Counted from the stretch's first letter, positions 1 to 8,617 are shown. The stretch: 51,194 nt of DNA from Chloroflexus sp. MS-G (GCF_000735195.1 NZ_JPIM01000019.1:1-51194); one strand, 5' to 3'. Notes: generated by a model not told the origin, from the sequence alone. Numbers and translations are program-made.

Positions 1-13
1 AGTGGGAGAGGAA

Positions 14-36
14 GGGGGCTGGGGGGAAGGGGAGGG
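14..36 (+). other. G-quadruplex-capable G-run cluster
   Basis: Four G runs of 5, 6, 4 and 3 bases are separated by loops of only two, two and one bases. This fits the intramolecular G-quadruplex pattern. It lies just downstream of the mnmG stop codon, on the strand opposite the gene, so it would be C-rich in an mnmG transcript. The neighbouring gene to the left is outside the window, so any role is unknown. Confidence 0.5.
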
Positions 37-48
37 AGACCAGCCGAA

Positions 49-2007
49 TTATGTCACCTCACTCGATGACATCTGCCGTCGTTCGAGCGCGAAGAGCAAA
101 ATTGCCACATCTGCCGGGTTGATCCCGGCTAATCGTCCGGCCTGGCCCAACGTTGCCGGACGAAAACGCATCAAGACCTGCCGCGCTTCGTTACGTAAAC
201 CCGGCAACGAAGCATAATCAAAATCGGGAGGAATACGCCGATGCTCCATCTTCTGCATGCGCGCTATCTCGCGCTCTTGGCGGGCAATATAGCCGCTGTA
301 CTTACAGGCAATTTCTACCTGTTCCACGACTGCTGCCGATAGTTCCGGTAAATCAGGCACTACGTTCCGTAGTTGGCTATAATGGGCATCGGGCCGGGCC
401 AACACCTCGGCCACGGTGGCGGGCTGGTTTAGTGGCTTCAACCCCTGCTCTTCCAGAGCGATATTCACCGCCGCCGAAGGAAAAATACGGCGCTCACGCA
501 CCTGGTGTAAGGCCTGCTCGATCTGCCGCCGACGCTCTTCGACCACAGCGGCGCGATCACCATCAACTAGCCCCAACTTGTACGCTAGTGGTGTCAACCG
601 TAGATCGGCGTTATCACCACGCAAGAGCAAACGGTACTCGGCCCGCGAGGTAAACATTCGGTACGGTTCACGAATCTCTTTGGTCGTCAGATCATCAATC
701 AAGACGCCAATATATGCCTCGGCCCGACCCAGAATAACCGGTGGCTTACCCTGCACATAATGCGCCGCATTAATCCCCGCCATCAGTCCCTGCGCTGCTG
801 CCTCTTCGTAGCCGGTGGTTCCGTTGATCTGACCGGCGAAGAACAACCCTCGCATACGGCGCGTCTGCATATCGGCGGTAATCTCACCGGTTGCTACAGC
901 GTCATACTCGATTGCATACCCAATGCGCATCAGCTCTACGTTGCGCAGCGCAGGAATCGAGCGCAGCATTGCCCACTGCACATCTTCGGGCAACGAGGTA
1001 TTGCACCCCTGCACATAAACCTCGGCAGTCGTCCAACCCTCCGGTTCTAGAAACAGACTATGGCGTTCTTTATCGGCGAAACGCACAATTTTATCTTCAA
1101 TACTCGGACAATAGCGTGGGCCAACACCCTCAATGATCCCGCTAAAGAGCGGCGCCCGATGCAGGTTTTCCCGAATGATCGCATGAAATTCCGGCGTGGT
1201 ATGAATCTGATAACATGGCAACTGCGGCCGCCAGCCATCGAGCTGCGGGTGCGGATAGACCGGCGCCGGTGGGCCGTAGTATTCGGGAGGCGGGATCGAC
1301 TCACCGAGTTCGGCGTAGTAGTGCCCGAACGCCAACGGCGTTGTACTTCCCGGTTGCAATTCGGTCAGCGAGAAGTCAATGGTTGCAGCAGCCAGGCGAG
1401 GCGGCGTACCGGTTTTGAGCCGTACCAGCGGAAAACCGAGCGCAGCCAAATCCTGACTCAGCGTCATTGCTGGCGCTTCACCTGCCCGCCCGGCGCCCCA
1501 TATCGCCTCGCCGGTAATAGCCCGTCCACGCAAGAACGTACCGGTGGTTAGAATGACTGCTGGCGCCGTATACTGCCAGCCGGTATGGGTCGTGATCGTA
1601 AAGCATTGGGTGTCAGCGTTTGGCGGCGCAATGTGCTCAACCATTGCCTGCCGCAGATCGAGATTGGGCACCCGTTCAAGGGTCTCTTTCATCAGCCGGG
1701 CGTACAGGCGTTTATCACACTGCGCTCGTAATGACTGCACCGCAGGTCCTTTGCTCTCATTGAGCAGCCGAATCTGTATCGCACTGCGGTCGGTAATACG
1801 AGCCATTAGACCACCCAGCGCATCAATCTCGCGCACCAGATGGCCCTTCGCCGGCCCGCCGATACTCGGATTACACGACATATGGGCCAGCTTGTCGAGG
1901 TCTATGGTCAACAACAGCGTCCGGCATCCCAGCCGGGCCGCCGCATGGGCTGCCTCACAACCGGCATGACCGGCGCCAACCACAATCACATCATAACGTG
2001 TCTGCAT
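49..2007 (-). CDS. mnmG: tRNA uridine-5-carboxymethylaminomethyl modification enzyme MnmG (GidA)
   Basis: FAD-dependent enzyme that works with the GTPase MnmE to install the (carboxymethyl)aminomethyl group on wobble uridine 34 of certain tRNAs, in the cytoplasm. The 652-residue length is close to the family norm. The N-terminal dinucleotide-binding motif GAGHAGCEAA (residues 11-20) and the family signature CNPSIGGPAKGHLVREID are intact, followed by GTFLRG and the C-terminal helical tRNA-binding region. I chose the ATG at 2007, giving MQTRYDVIVVGAG; an in-frame ATG nine codons upstream would add an atypical leader. The gene is divergent from the receiver-HTH gene with a 75-bp gap. No mnmE is visible. 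Confidence 0.96.
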   Translation of the reverse strand: MQTRYDVIVVGAGHAGCEAAHAAARLGCRTLLLTIDLDKLAHMSCNPSIGGPAKGHLVREIDALGGLMARITDRSAIQIRLLNESKGPAVQSLRAQCDKRLYARLMKETLERVPNLDLRQAMVEHIAPPNADTQCFTITTHTGWQYTAPAVILTTGTFLRGRAITGEAIWGAGRAGEAPAMTLSQDLAALGFPLVRLKTGTPPRLAAATIDFSLTELQPGSTTPLAFGHYYAELGESIPPPEYYGPPAPVYPHPQLDGWRPQLPCYQIHTTPEFHAIIRENLHRAPLFSGIIEGVGPRYCPSIEDKIVRFADKERHSLFLEPEGWTTAEVYVQGCNTSLPEDVQWAMLRSIPALRNVELMRIGYAIEYDAVATGEITADMQTRRMRGLFFAGQINGTTGYEEAAAQGLMAGINAAHYVQGKPPVILGRAEAYIGVLIDDLTTKEIREPYRMFTSRAEYRLLLRGDNADLRLTPLAYKLGLVDGDRAAVVEERRRQIEQALHQVRERRIFPSAAVNIALEEQGLKPLNQPATVAEVLARPDAHYSQLRNVVPDLPELSAAVVEQVEIACKYSGYIARQEREIARMQKMEHRRIPPDFDYASLPGLRNEARQVLMRFRPATLGQAGRLAGINPADVAILLFALERRQMSSSEVT

Positions 2008-2067
2008 ATCTCTGAACATGGTATAATGACGCATCGTGCAACAAAGGTCTCTGCTAAGTATGTTATC

Positions 2068-2073
2068 TATAAT
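2068..2073 (+). promoter_or_regulatory. -10 element of the receiver-HTH gene
   Basis: A perfect TATAAT ends nine bases before the ATG at 2083. Transcription would start around 2080, giving an almost leaderless mRNA, and there is indeed no Shine-Dalgarno sequence before this ATG. No good -35 box is visible. Confidence 0.5.
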
Positions 2074-2082
2074 ATTATACGT

Positions 2083-3036
2083 ATGCGCACCATTCTTATT
2101 ATAGACGATGACGTCGCCTTTACGGCGAAACTGAAAGAACAGTTAACCGAAGCTGGCTATCGCGTCTTGACCAGTAACTTCATCGCGCCAGGTGAGAGTC
2201 TCTGCGTTCGGGAACATCCAGATCTCGTCTTGCTTGAAGGACAAACCGAACGCGGCGCCGGTTGGGACGCATTACCGCGCCTATCCGCACTCCAACCGGT
2301 CATCGTTCTAAGCAGCATCGGCCTGGAGGAGCAGGTGATGAAAGCCTTTGCCAACGGAGCTGCCGATTATGTCACCAAACCCTACCGTACCGGCGAACTG
2401 CTGGCGCGAATCCAGGCGCGCATGCTCCCAGAGGCGCCGGTGATGACCCCATCATCACCGCCGACAGCCAGTGCCGCCGCTGTCGCACCGCCAATCGCAT
2501 CGGGCAAGCGGCGTCCTGCTGAAGAGGAGAGCGAGTCGGTCTTTATGAGTGAAGCGGAGGAGATGGCCTTACTCCGCAGCACCGAAGGAGCGAGCGAAAT
2601 CCGCCAACTGAGCGAGAGCGAAGAACGGGCCAGCTTTGGCCGTCGGTTACGCGCCGAACGGCAACGCCGACATCTCACCCTCGTTCAAGTAGAGAATGAG
2701 ATCAAAGTTCGCATGTACTATCTGCAAGCCATCGAAGACGAACAATGGTCTCTGCTACCACGTGGCCCGGCTGCTCTGCGCATGATGCGCGCCTACGCCA
2801 ACTTCTTTGGCATCGACTCATCTGCTGCCGAAGCTGAATACCGTTCGCGCTACCAGGTAGAAGAGAAACCGCAGCCGTTTTCGTTCATTGTCGGCAATGT
2901 CAACACGAGGGTCAGACAGGCCACTTCTGCCCGCTGGCTGATCGTGCTGCTGGCAATTGTGTTAGCGCTGGTAGTTGCCAGCGGGGCAGTGTATCTCTTC
3001 GACCCAACCCTGTTTAGCCGGATCGTGGGTGGATAA
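2083..3036 (+). CDS. Atypical receiver domain fused to RodZ-like HTH and a membrane anchor
   Basis: A 317-residue protein in three parts. Residues 1-115 form a CheY-like receiver with the acidic pocket (D8-D10) and the conserved Lys (K99 in VTKP). The phosphoacceptor position, normally Asp in PDLVLLD, is Glu (E52 in PDLVLLEG). Residues about 116-180 are a Pro/Ala-rich then acidic linker. Residues about 185-245 match the RodZ-type helix-turn-helix (FGRRLRAERQRRHLTL and MYYLQAIEDEQW). Residues 284-306 are one hydrophobic helix near the C terminus. The ATG at 2083 starts the receiver correctly; earlier in-frame ATGs lie inside mnmG. Inference: a membrane-bound, phosphorylation-independent regulator or cytoskeletal scaffold. 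No histidine kinase lies nearby. Confidence 0.8.
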   Translation: MRTILIIDDDVAFTAKLKEQLTEAGYRVLTSNFIAPGESLCVREHPDLVLLEGQTERGAGWDALPRLSALQPVIVLSSIGLEEQVMKAFANGAADYVTKPYRTGELLARIQARMLPEAPVMTPSSPPTASAAAVAPPIASGKRRPAEEESESVFMSEAEEMALLRSTEGASEIRQLSESEERASFGRRLRAERQRRHLTLVQVENEIKVRMYYLQAIEDEQWSLLPRGPAALRMMRAYANFFGIDSSAAEAEYRSRYQVEEKPQPFSFIVGNVNTRVRQATSARWLIVLLAIVLALVVASGAVYLFDPTLFSRIVGG

Positions 3037-3065
3037 GTCGTCTTGTACCATCGCTGTGTCCTACA

Positions 3066-3098
3066 ACGGTAGGGGTGCATAATCGGTACCCCTACCGT
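3066..3098. terminator. Bidirectional hairpin between convergent genes
   Basis: Perfect 11-bp inverted repeat (ACGGTAGGGGT and its complement) with an 11-nt loop. It lies midway between two converging genes, so it probably ends both transcripts. There is no long T tract. Its GTAGG...CCTAC form resembles the palindromes near 19054 and 45724, so it may also belong to a dispersed intergenic palindrome family. Confidence 0.6.
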
Positions 3099-3112
3099 AG
3101 CGTGCCATAGCA

Positions 3113-3652
3113 TCAACTCTTCTGCCAGGGTACATCGCCAAGCCCGGCCCGGGCATTCGCAACGCGAGCAGCCACAAACAGAAAATCCGACAACCGGTTA
3201 AGGTAGGTCAGAATCTCGGCCCGCACCGATTCCTCGGCCGCCAGCGTCACCGTGACCCGTTCCGCTCGTCGACAAACAGTACGGGCCAGATGCAGATGGG
3301 CCGCCATGAGCGTCCCACCGGGCAAGATAAACTGCTTAAGGGGTGTCAATTCAGCCTCCATCGCATCAATCTGCGCTTCGAGGAAGGCGGTCATTTCTTC
3401 GGTGACCCGTGGAATATACGGCGACTCATCTGGTGAAGCGAGATCGGCTCCAAGCACAAAGAGCTGATTTTGCACCACTGCGAGCACAGCATCGAGCGCC
3501 GGATCAGAACCACTGGCGCGCGCCACACCGATTGCCGCATTACATTCATCAACGGTTCCATACGCCTGCACTCGCAGATCATCTTTCCGAACCCGCTGCC
3601 CGCCGAACAAACCGGTTTCGCCATTATCTCCCGTGCGAGTATAAATTTTCAT
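3113..3652 (-). CDS. pduO: PduO-type cob(I)alamin adenosyltransferase
   Basis: Transfers the adenosyl group of ATP to cob(I)alamin to make adenosylcobalamin, the cofactor of methylmalonyl-CoA mutase and related radical enzymes. The 179-residue protein has the family N terminus KIYTRTGDNGETGLFGG with the ATP-binding TRTGD, then VDECNAAIG and the C-terminal RRAERVTV and YLNRLSDFLFVAAR motifs. I chose the ATG at 3652 because GAAAGG lies about nine bases upstream; a GTG four codons earlier overlaps that site. It is a single gene, convergent with the receiver-HTH gene. In a Chloroflexus-like organism it would serve the B12-dependent mutase of the 3-hydroxypropionate bicycle, which is an inference from lifestyle. 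Confidence 0.93.
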   Translation of the reverse strand: MKIYTRTGDNGETGLFGGQRVRKDDLRVQAYGTVDECNAAIGVARASGSDPALDAVLAVVQNQLFVLGADLASPDESPYIPRVTEEMTAFLEAQIDAMEAELTPLKQFILPGGTLMAAHLHLARTVCRRAERVTVTLAAEESVRAEILTYLNRLSDFLFVAARVANARAGLGDVPWQKS

Positions 3653-3816
3653 GCCGTGGTTCACCTTTCACAGACCTTGAGGTAATGTGTGATGTACGAT
3701 TCTGTTCTATTGCCTTGCAACATCTTTGCTTGGTTCATTTCGTAGTATACACCACCACTCGTATCTTTTCTGGCATGCCTGGGAGATAATGTGTTCAAAC
3801 ACAATGATGTCGCTCA

Positions 3817-4077
3817 CTACGTTTCTGCTACTCCCAATATCAGCACCGGTATATCTATATCAGTAACGCCGCGCTGTTCCAAATCCCACACAAACTGCTC
3901 GAAATACGACACGCCTGTTGACATCTCTTCTGCAAAGCATTGGATCGGCACAATCTCAATCCCTACGTTGATTACTTCCAGCTTATGGAAAATAGTCATT
4001 GTGGCACAAACGTTGTAGACCATAAAAGCATACTTGCAGCATAGCGTTCCACAGAAGCCAAGAGCAAGTTCAGACAT
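3817..4077 (-). pseudogene. C-terminal remnant of a BglII/BstYI-like restriction endonuclease
   Basis: An 86-codon open frame whose last 70 residues (KYAFMVYNVCATMTIF, VGIEIVPI, MSTGVSYFEQFVWDLEQRG, DIPVLILGV) resemble the C-terminal half of type II restriction enzymes related to BglII and BstYI, as I recall the family. The N-terminal half is missing, with no matching frame upstream and no partner methyltransferase nearby. The segment before KYAF (ELALGFCGTLCC) looks like out-of-frame residue rather than the expected beta strand. The region is flanked by non-coding sequence on both sides. I read it as the decayed remains of a lost restriction-modification system. Confidence 0.5.
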
Positions 4078-4210
4078 CCCAGATGTCCTTTTTTCGTGGT
4101 CACGAAACCATCAGATTGTGGCAACCAAAGATTTGCCTGCGATCTTGCCAAAATCACCGCTTACCGGTTATCCTGAAAACCGGAATGTAGAACATCTGTG
4201 AAGCAGAACC

Positions 4211-5173
4211 GTGATTGAACGACAAACCCTGACCCGCTATGCCTGGCTGTCTATTGGCACTGCAGCAGCCACTATCTGCCTAAAACTCAGCGCCTGGTGG
4301 CTTACCGGATCGATCGGTATGTTGGCCGATGCGATGGAGTCACTGACAAATCTAGTTACAGCAGGGATGGCGCTTCTCGTGTTAACGATTGCTGCCCGCC
4401 CCGCTGATGAGGATCATGCCTACGGTCACGGCAAGGCTGAATACTTTGCCGGTGCCCTGGAAGGCATTCTTATCATGTTGGCTGCGGCCGGTATTGGCTG
4501 GACGGCTGTGCAGCGCCTGTTTACTCCCCAACCACTCGAACAAACGGTTGCCGGTTTGCTTGTTGCTGGGGTGGCGACCGCAATCAACGGAGTTGTCGCA
4601 TTCATCCTCTTACGAGCCGGGCGGCGCTACGATTCGCTCACGCTTGAAGCTGACGGTCAACACTTGCTGACCGATGTCTGGACATCGCTGGGTGTTGTGG
4701 TCGGGATTGGGCTGGTTGCGCTGACCGGCTGGTATGTTCTCGATCCGGTGATCGCATTGGTGGTAGCGCTGCATATTACCGTTACCGGTATTCGGCTGGT
4801 ACGGCGCGCCGTAGCGGGTCTGATGGATACAGCATTGCCAGCAGAAGAACTGACTGCCATTCACAATGCACTTGCCAATCTGAATGATCACGGATGTGAT
4901 TATCACGCGCTCCGTACTCGTCAATCAGGAGCACGGCGCTTTATCTCGTTCCATTTGCTGGTGCCCGACACCTGGAGTATTCAGCAGGCTCACGCAATGG
5001 CCGAGCAGGTGGAGGCTGCTGTACGGGCGGCTGTTCCCAACAGCACGGTCTTCACCCACCTTGAACCACGAAACGATCCGACGGCATTGGCCGATGTGAC
5101 GTTGGATCGACACGATCCTGCGACGGATGCCGAACCGACCCTCGCCGAAAGTCACTCATCATCTCCCTGTTAA
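4211..5173 (+). CDS. Cation diffusion facilitator (CDF) family metal transporter
   Basis: A 320-residue inner-membrane divalent-metal/proton antiporter with six predicted helices and a C-terminal cytoplasmic domain. Helix 2 carries ADAMESLTN, the metal-site D-x3-(E/S) segment. The loop HAYGHGKAEYFAGALEG and the helix-5 signature ADGQHLLTDVWTSLG with its HxxxD pair are intact. The C-terminal part contains the ferredoxin-like dimer domain (FISFHLLVPDTWSI, THLEP). The start is a GTG; there is no better upstream candidate and the Shine-Dalgarno is poor. The metal (Zn, Fe, Mn or Co) cannot be assigned. Two small dyads lie upstream: TTTCGTG/CACGAAA at 4092-4107 and CCGGTT/AACCGG at 4164-4183, possible regulator sites. 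Confidence 0.9.
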   Translation: MIERQTLTRYAWLSIGTAAATICLKLSAWWLTGSIGMLADAMESLTNLVTAGMALLVLTIAARPADEDHAYGHGKAEYFAGALEGILIMLAAAGIGWTAVQRLFTPQPLEQTVAGLLVAGVATAINGVVAFILLRAGRRYDSLTLEADGQHLLTDVWTSLGVVVGIGLVALTGWYVLDPVIALVVALHITVTGIRLVRRAVAGLMDTALPAEELTAIHNALANLNDHGCDYHALRTRQSGARRFISFHLLVPDTWSIQQAHAMAEQVEAAVRAAVPNSTVFTHLEPRNDPTALADVTLDRHDPATDAEPTLAESHSSSPC

Positions 5174-5249
5174 CCTTTTCGATATATGGGAGTCATCAGC
5201 ACTTCTCTCTCCTCACCGACGAGGGATTCGATCACGCTTTCAAAATAAC

Positions 5250-5449
5250 TTCACTGCAAAAAGGTGATCTTCTCACCACAGAGACCACGGAGATCACGGA
5301 GACTAAAGATAATGTTATCTTTCATTGAATATAGGGTTGTGAATTTTTTTCTTCTTACATGCACCCAATGGCCAAAAATTATCCTTTTACTCATAAATCT
5401 TAGATGCTCTGCGCTCTGTGTGCTCCATGGTGAGTTTTTGCAGTGGACT
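5250..5449. repeat. Imperfect long inverted repeat
   Basis: The left arm (about 5250-5310: TCACTGCAAAAA, then CTCACCACAGAGACCACGGAG) recurs in reverse complement in the right arm (about 5399-5449: complement of CACTGCAAAAACTCACCATGGAG, then CACACAGAGCGCAGAG). An AT-rich core of about 90 bp separates them. The CACAGAG/CACGGAG motif resembles intergenic repeats seen in many bacterial genomes. The right arm touches the stop end of the DUF5671 gene, so it could help terminate that transcript. No gene was found here. Confidence 0.5.
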
Positions 5450-7320
5450 CAAAATACAAATAACGAGAATAGAAATATCAGTGTGCCGCTGAGGAGCAGG
5501 ATAATCAATAAAACGGCAATCACCCCTCCTAGCACGACTCCAGCACTCAGCCCGCGTTGCGGACGAAGTGGCTCACCGGCCAGAAACTGACGTACAGCCT
5601 GTACCAACTGGCGCGAGATGTCGGTTTCGGTCGCCGGTTCAACACCAATCCACATCCAATTCTGGTCGGCGAGTGGGACGAGCAATTTGTACGCCGGGGA
5701 ACGGGTAAGCTGCGAGAGATCATCGGATGGTCGCCACGCACCGACAATCATGTCGGCAGTCGCCAGTTGCTGTGCGTCATCGGTACCCGGCTCTTGTCTG
5801 GCAATAGCCAGCTTCAATTCTGGAAATTGCTGCTGCAATGCCGTCATAATCTGCTGCGCCAGTGCTTCCTCGGCAAAGATCACAGCCCGCTTCTGCGCCT
5901 GGCGCGCTCGTTCAGCCGCTTCGCGTAACCGATTGTCGGTTCGCAACGCAAGGCTGTGGGTCGCCAGTACACCACCGGCAATCAGACTGTATGCGATGGC
6001 CTGGGCAAGATCGGCAACCAGGTCACCGGCAAACGTTTGACCAAGGGCAATGCTGATCAATCGGAAGAGAATGTACATCAGCGCGATGAGGATGGTTAAC
6101 GAGGCGACAAACAAAAAACCAAAGAGATAGATTCGGCGGGTAAGCGAGCTACGTTCCAGCAACCCTATCTCACCGCCGAGGGCAGCCATCTGTTGCACTC
6201 GACGCCAACACCATCCCCAGACCACAATACCAACGATGATCATAGCGCTGAACCACGCCAGCGGTTCACGCAGATCGCTCACGACACCGGCACCCGCAAG
6301 ACTGCGAATGAGGACGCTGAGCAGTCCGCCCAGGCCGGCGACCATAGCCAGTTGACCGACCGCTGCCACCAGATACCACGCCACACGACGAATACCGGCC
6401 TGTCGTGGCGCCTCGGAAACGAGAGTTGCGTCAGTCTGCAAGATATGGCCGTGGTAGAGCGCAATCAGCGTCGCGACGATAACCGGCGCTAACCCATCGA
6501 TCAGTTGACCAAAGACCGGTAGACCGAGGGCCTGGCGGAAGAGACTGGCCAGGATTATCGTAGCATTCGTGACGGCTACCATGCTGGCGATCACGATCAC
6601 CAGGTAGAGGTACACTTTGCGTAAGACCGACTGCTGTTCTATTTCATCGGCGCCGACGAAGAGTTGCTGGAGAAGCATCCAGTGCCCGACCCAGACCCCT
6701 AGACCGACAATGGTACCGACACTCGCATCGACGAGCCGTGACAGAGAAGATACACTGCTTGCGCCAAGCACCTGGATGAGACCGACAGCACCACCGGCAT
6801 AGACGATCAAGCCGACACCTGCCGCAACGAACAGGTAGAGGCGGCGAAGAAAGGCGCTCGCATCTGGCAAGAACACCAGCCGGGCATCGTTACGAGCGAC
6901 CAGACCATGATAGGTGAAGAGGACTCCCAGGGTACATGAGGCAATGGTGCCATACCAGAATTGGGCCATCGGATCGGCTGGAGGCCGATTGACGAGCAAG
7001 CGCAGCAGAACGCTCAACAGGTCGGTGACACTCCCGATCAGCGGCAACAGAAACGCCGTCAAATGACCGTACAGGTACAGTTGACGGATCCCCGAAGCAC
7101 GCTCATCAGGATAACGGTCAGCCAATCGCTCTGCCCACCACCAATGGCCTAACCAGAGCGGTAAACAGACGATCAAAGCAGCCAATTGCAGTGCCGTTGT
7201 CTCAATGAGTTGCCCGCTGGTGACAAAAACACCGTAGAGCAGCCAGATGAATGACCAGGTAAAGCCCTGCAAGCCGATTGTAGCGCTGACAAACAGGTAC
7301 CACCGTCTGACCACCATCAT
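5449..7320 (-). CDS. DUF5671-type multi-pass membrane protein
   Basis: A 623-residue integral membrane protein of unknown function. The hydrophobic part is an internal repeat. Six or so segments begin with a basic-aromatic signature (RRWYLFV, RQLYLYG, RRLYLFV, RKVYLYL, RRVAWYL, RRIYLFG), each followed by paired hydrophobic helices, the pattern of DUF5671 domains. A soluble segment of about 120 residues near the C terminus (AEEALAQQIMTALQQQFPEL onward) is followed by a last hydrophobic helix. The ATG at 7320 overlaps the stop of the upstream gene by four bases and is preceded by AGGAAGGGGG, so the two genes are translationally coupled. Confidence 0.75.
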   Translation of the reverse strand: MMVVRRWYLFVSATIGLQGFTWSFIWLLYGVFVTSGQLIETTALQLAALIVCLPLWLGHWWWAERLADRYPDERASGIRQLYLYGHLTAFLLPLIGSVTDLLSVLLRLLVNRPPADPMAQFWYGTIASCTLGVLFTYHGLVARNDARLVFLPDASAFLRRLYLFVAAGVGLIVYAGGAVGLIQVLGASSVSSLSRLVDASVGTIVGLGVWVGHWMLLQQLFVGADEIEQQSVLRKVYLYLVIVIASMVAVTNATIILASLFRQALGLPVFGQLIDGLAPVIVATLIALYHGHILQTDATLVSEAPRQAGIRRVAWYLVAAVGQLAMVAGLGGLLSVLIRSLAGAGVVSDLREPLAWFSAMIIVGIVVWGWCWRRVQQMAALGGEIGLLERSSLTRRIYLFGFLFVASLTILIALMYILFRLISIALGQTFAGDLVADLAQAIAYSLIAGGVLATHSLALRTDNRLREAAERARQAQKRAVIFAEEALAQQIMTALQQQFPELKLAIARQEPGTDDAQQLATADMIVGAWRPSDDLSQLTRSPAYKLLVPLADQNWMWIGVEPATETDISRQLVQAVRQFLAGEPLRPQRGLSAGVVLGGVIAVLLIILLLSGTLIFLFSLFVF

Positions 7321-7811
7321 CGGCAGCCCCCTTCCTGCTCCCAACACCAGCTCCACGTTCGCCAATTCGTATTGCTCACCAACTGCCAGATGCCATCACG
7401 TCGCTGAAGTCCAACGGTAAATACAGACGTGGCGGTATTGCTACCAAACAGTCCACTCCGATAGACAGTCGTTTCGCGCACGTCCACCGTTGCCCAATCA
7501 CCGTCGATCCGCAAACTGATCACCGTAAAACTGACATCTTCGTTGGAAAAATTCGCCGGTGGCAGTTGGGAACGCATCTCTTGCACATTGCGCGGGTACC
7601 CCGGCAGCGTTGGTGAGAGGAAGCTATAAGCGCGCTCATAATCTCCCTGCTGAACAGCCAACAGATAATTGAATACCACATCAGCCGGTTCATTACCGGT
7701 ACGGTACGCTGGCGTGGCACGATTCAGCACGATCACCACCGCAATGATGATCAACAGCACCGATCCCACCACGATCCCGATCAGAAAGCGATCACTCGCC
7801 GGGAGACGCAT
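7317..7811 (-). CDS. Membrane-anchored NTF2-like/DUF4878-like protein
   Basis: A 164-residue protein with one N-terminal transmembrane helix (about residues 9-30) and an extracytoplasmic domain. Its pattern DVVFNYLLAVQQGDYERAYSFLSP, then DWATVDVRET and DGIWQLVSN, fits the NTF2-like/DUF4878 fold seen in many anchored bacterial proteins. No catalytic residues can be named. It overlaps the downstream DUF5671 gene by four bases, so the two products are probably made together and may interact. This fold assignment is by pattern only. Confidence 0.65.
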   Translation of the reverse strand: MRLPASDRFLIGIVVGSVLLIIIAVVIVLNRATPAYRTGNEPADVVFNYLLAVQQGDYERAYSFLSPTLPGYPRNVQEMRSQLPPANFSNEDVSFTVISLRIDGDWATVDVRETTVYRSGLFGSNTATSVFTVGLQRRDGIWQLVSNTNWRTWSWCWEQEGGCR

Positions 7812-7893
7812 CGTATGTACCCTTTCTGTTCACCGCTTCTCCATATCTGAACGTACACCGTATGCGACGCTGCCAGAGACAAGAACGTTCCCC

Positions 7894-8469
7894 TCACTGG
7901 TGATCGCGGTAGCGACGTCGCAAGCGCCGACCATACCTACCGAGCAACCAATACCCCTTTGTTACCAGCCAATCGGCGATAGTATGAGCAGCGCTACCGG
8001 TGCAGAAGCCTATCACAAATGCCCCAACCTCATCTGGCCTGGTTTTGATCAGCGTGTATATCTGCTCAACAAACTCGCGGTGAAACGCCGGCGGTATTAA
8101 ACCGATCTGACTCATCCCCAAACTCATCACGAAGAGCAGGCCGTAGACTACGATGACAAAATAGCCGAGTCGGAGAAGTGGGGAAATAATCAAACTATGG
8201 CTCCAGAACGACCGGTGCGGGATGAACCACATATAGGGTCGCCAGATCCAGAAAAAGATCCCCCAGCGATTATCAATGGTCGAGTCGATGTCGAGATCGG
8301 GTGAAAACATAATACCCGATAGCAGATGTGCGCTGCCCAGCCAGAAACTGCATGCTAGTGCTGTTGATGGGCCGAGTTGAGTGTACTCAAGGGCGGCGTA
8401 ATAGGTGATGGGCGTCATGATGGCCCCACTGATAATGGTAATAGTATCATGCGTTCGTGCAGATGGCAT
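7894..8469 (-). CDS. DUF2227 family putative metal-binding membrane protein
   Basis: A 191-residue protein beginning MPSARTHDTITI, the characteristic N terminus of DUF2227 (YdjM-like, often annotated as a metal-binding protein). Further conserved His/Asp motifs are MFSPDLDID and PHRSFWSHSLI, which suggest a metal site between membrane helices. Three to four hydrophobic helices follow. The ATG at 8469 was chosen over an upstream ATG because it starts the family motif and is preceded by AGGTTGG. It is divergent from the COG2865 gene. The function is unknown. Confidence 0.78.
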   Translation of the reverse strand: MPSARTHDTITIISGAIMTPITYYAALEYTQLGPSTALACSFWLGSAHLLSGIMFSPDLDIDSTIDNRWGIFFWIWRPYMWFIPHRSFWSHSLIISPLLRLGYFVIVVYGLLFVMSLGMSQIGLIPPAFHREFVEQIYTLIKTRPDEVGAFVIGFCTGSAAHTIADWLVTKGYWLLGRYGRRLRRRYRDHQ

Positions 8470-8617
8470 AACCAACCTGTAACGATGTATCTGTCGAGCT
8501 TTCTCTCTACTTCCCCGAGATTGCCGACCAGCGACCCATGTCATGCAGAAGGTGGAGTATGTGGCCGGAAATCTTCAGTTGGTGCATCAACTCTCGGCTG
8601 CGGTAGTTGTTCACTTC

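Noticed and set aside
1..2082. Replication origin near mnmG (gidA)
   Set aside because: mnmG is often near oriC, but no cluster of DnaA boxes, no AT-rich unwinding stretch and no dnaA, rpmH or parAB genes are visible.
4167..4183. GTTATCCTGAAAA shared with 27345-27358 upstream of the FtsH-like gene
   Set aside because: A 13-base match between two places is expected by chance many times in 51 kb, and the surrounding sequence does not match.
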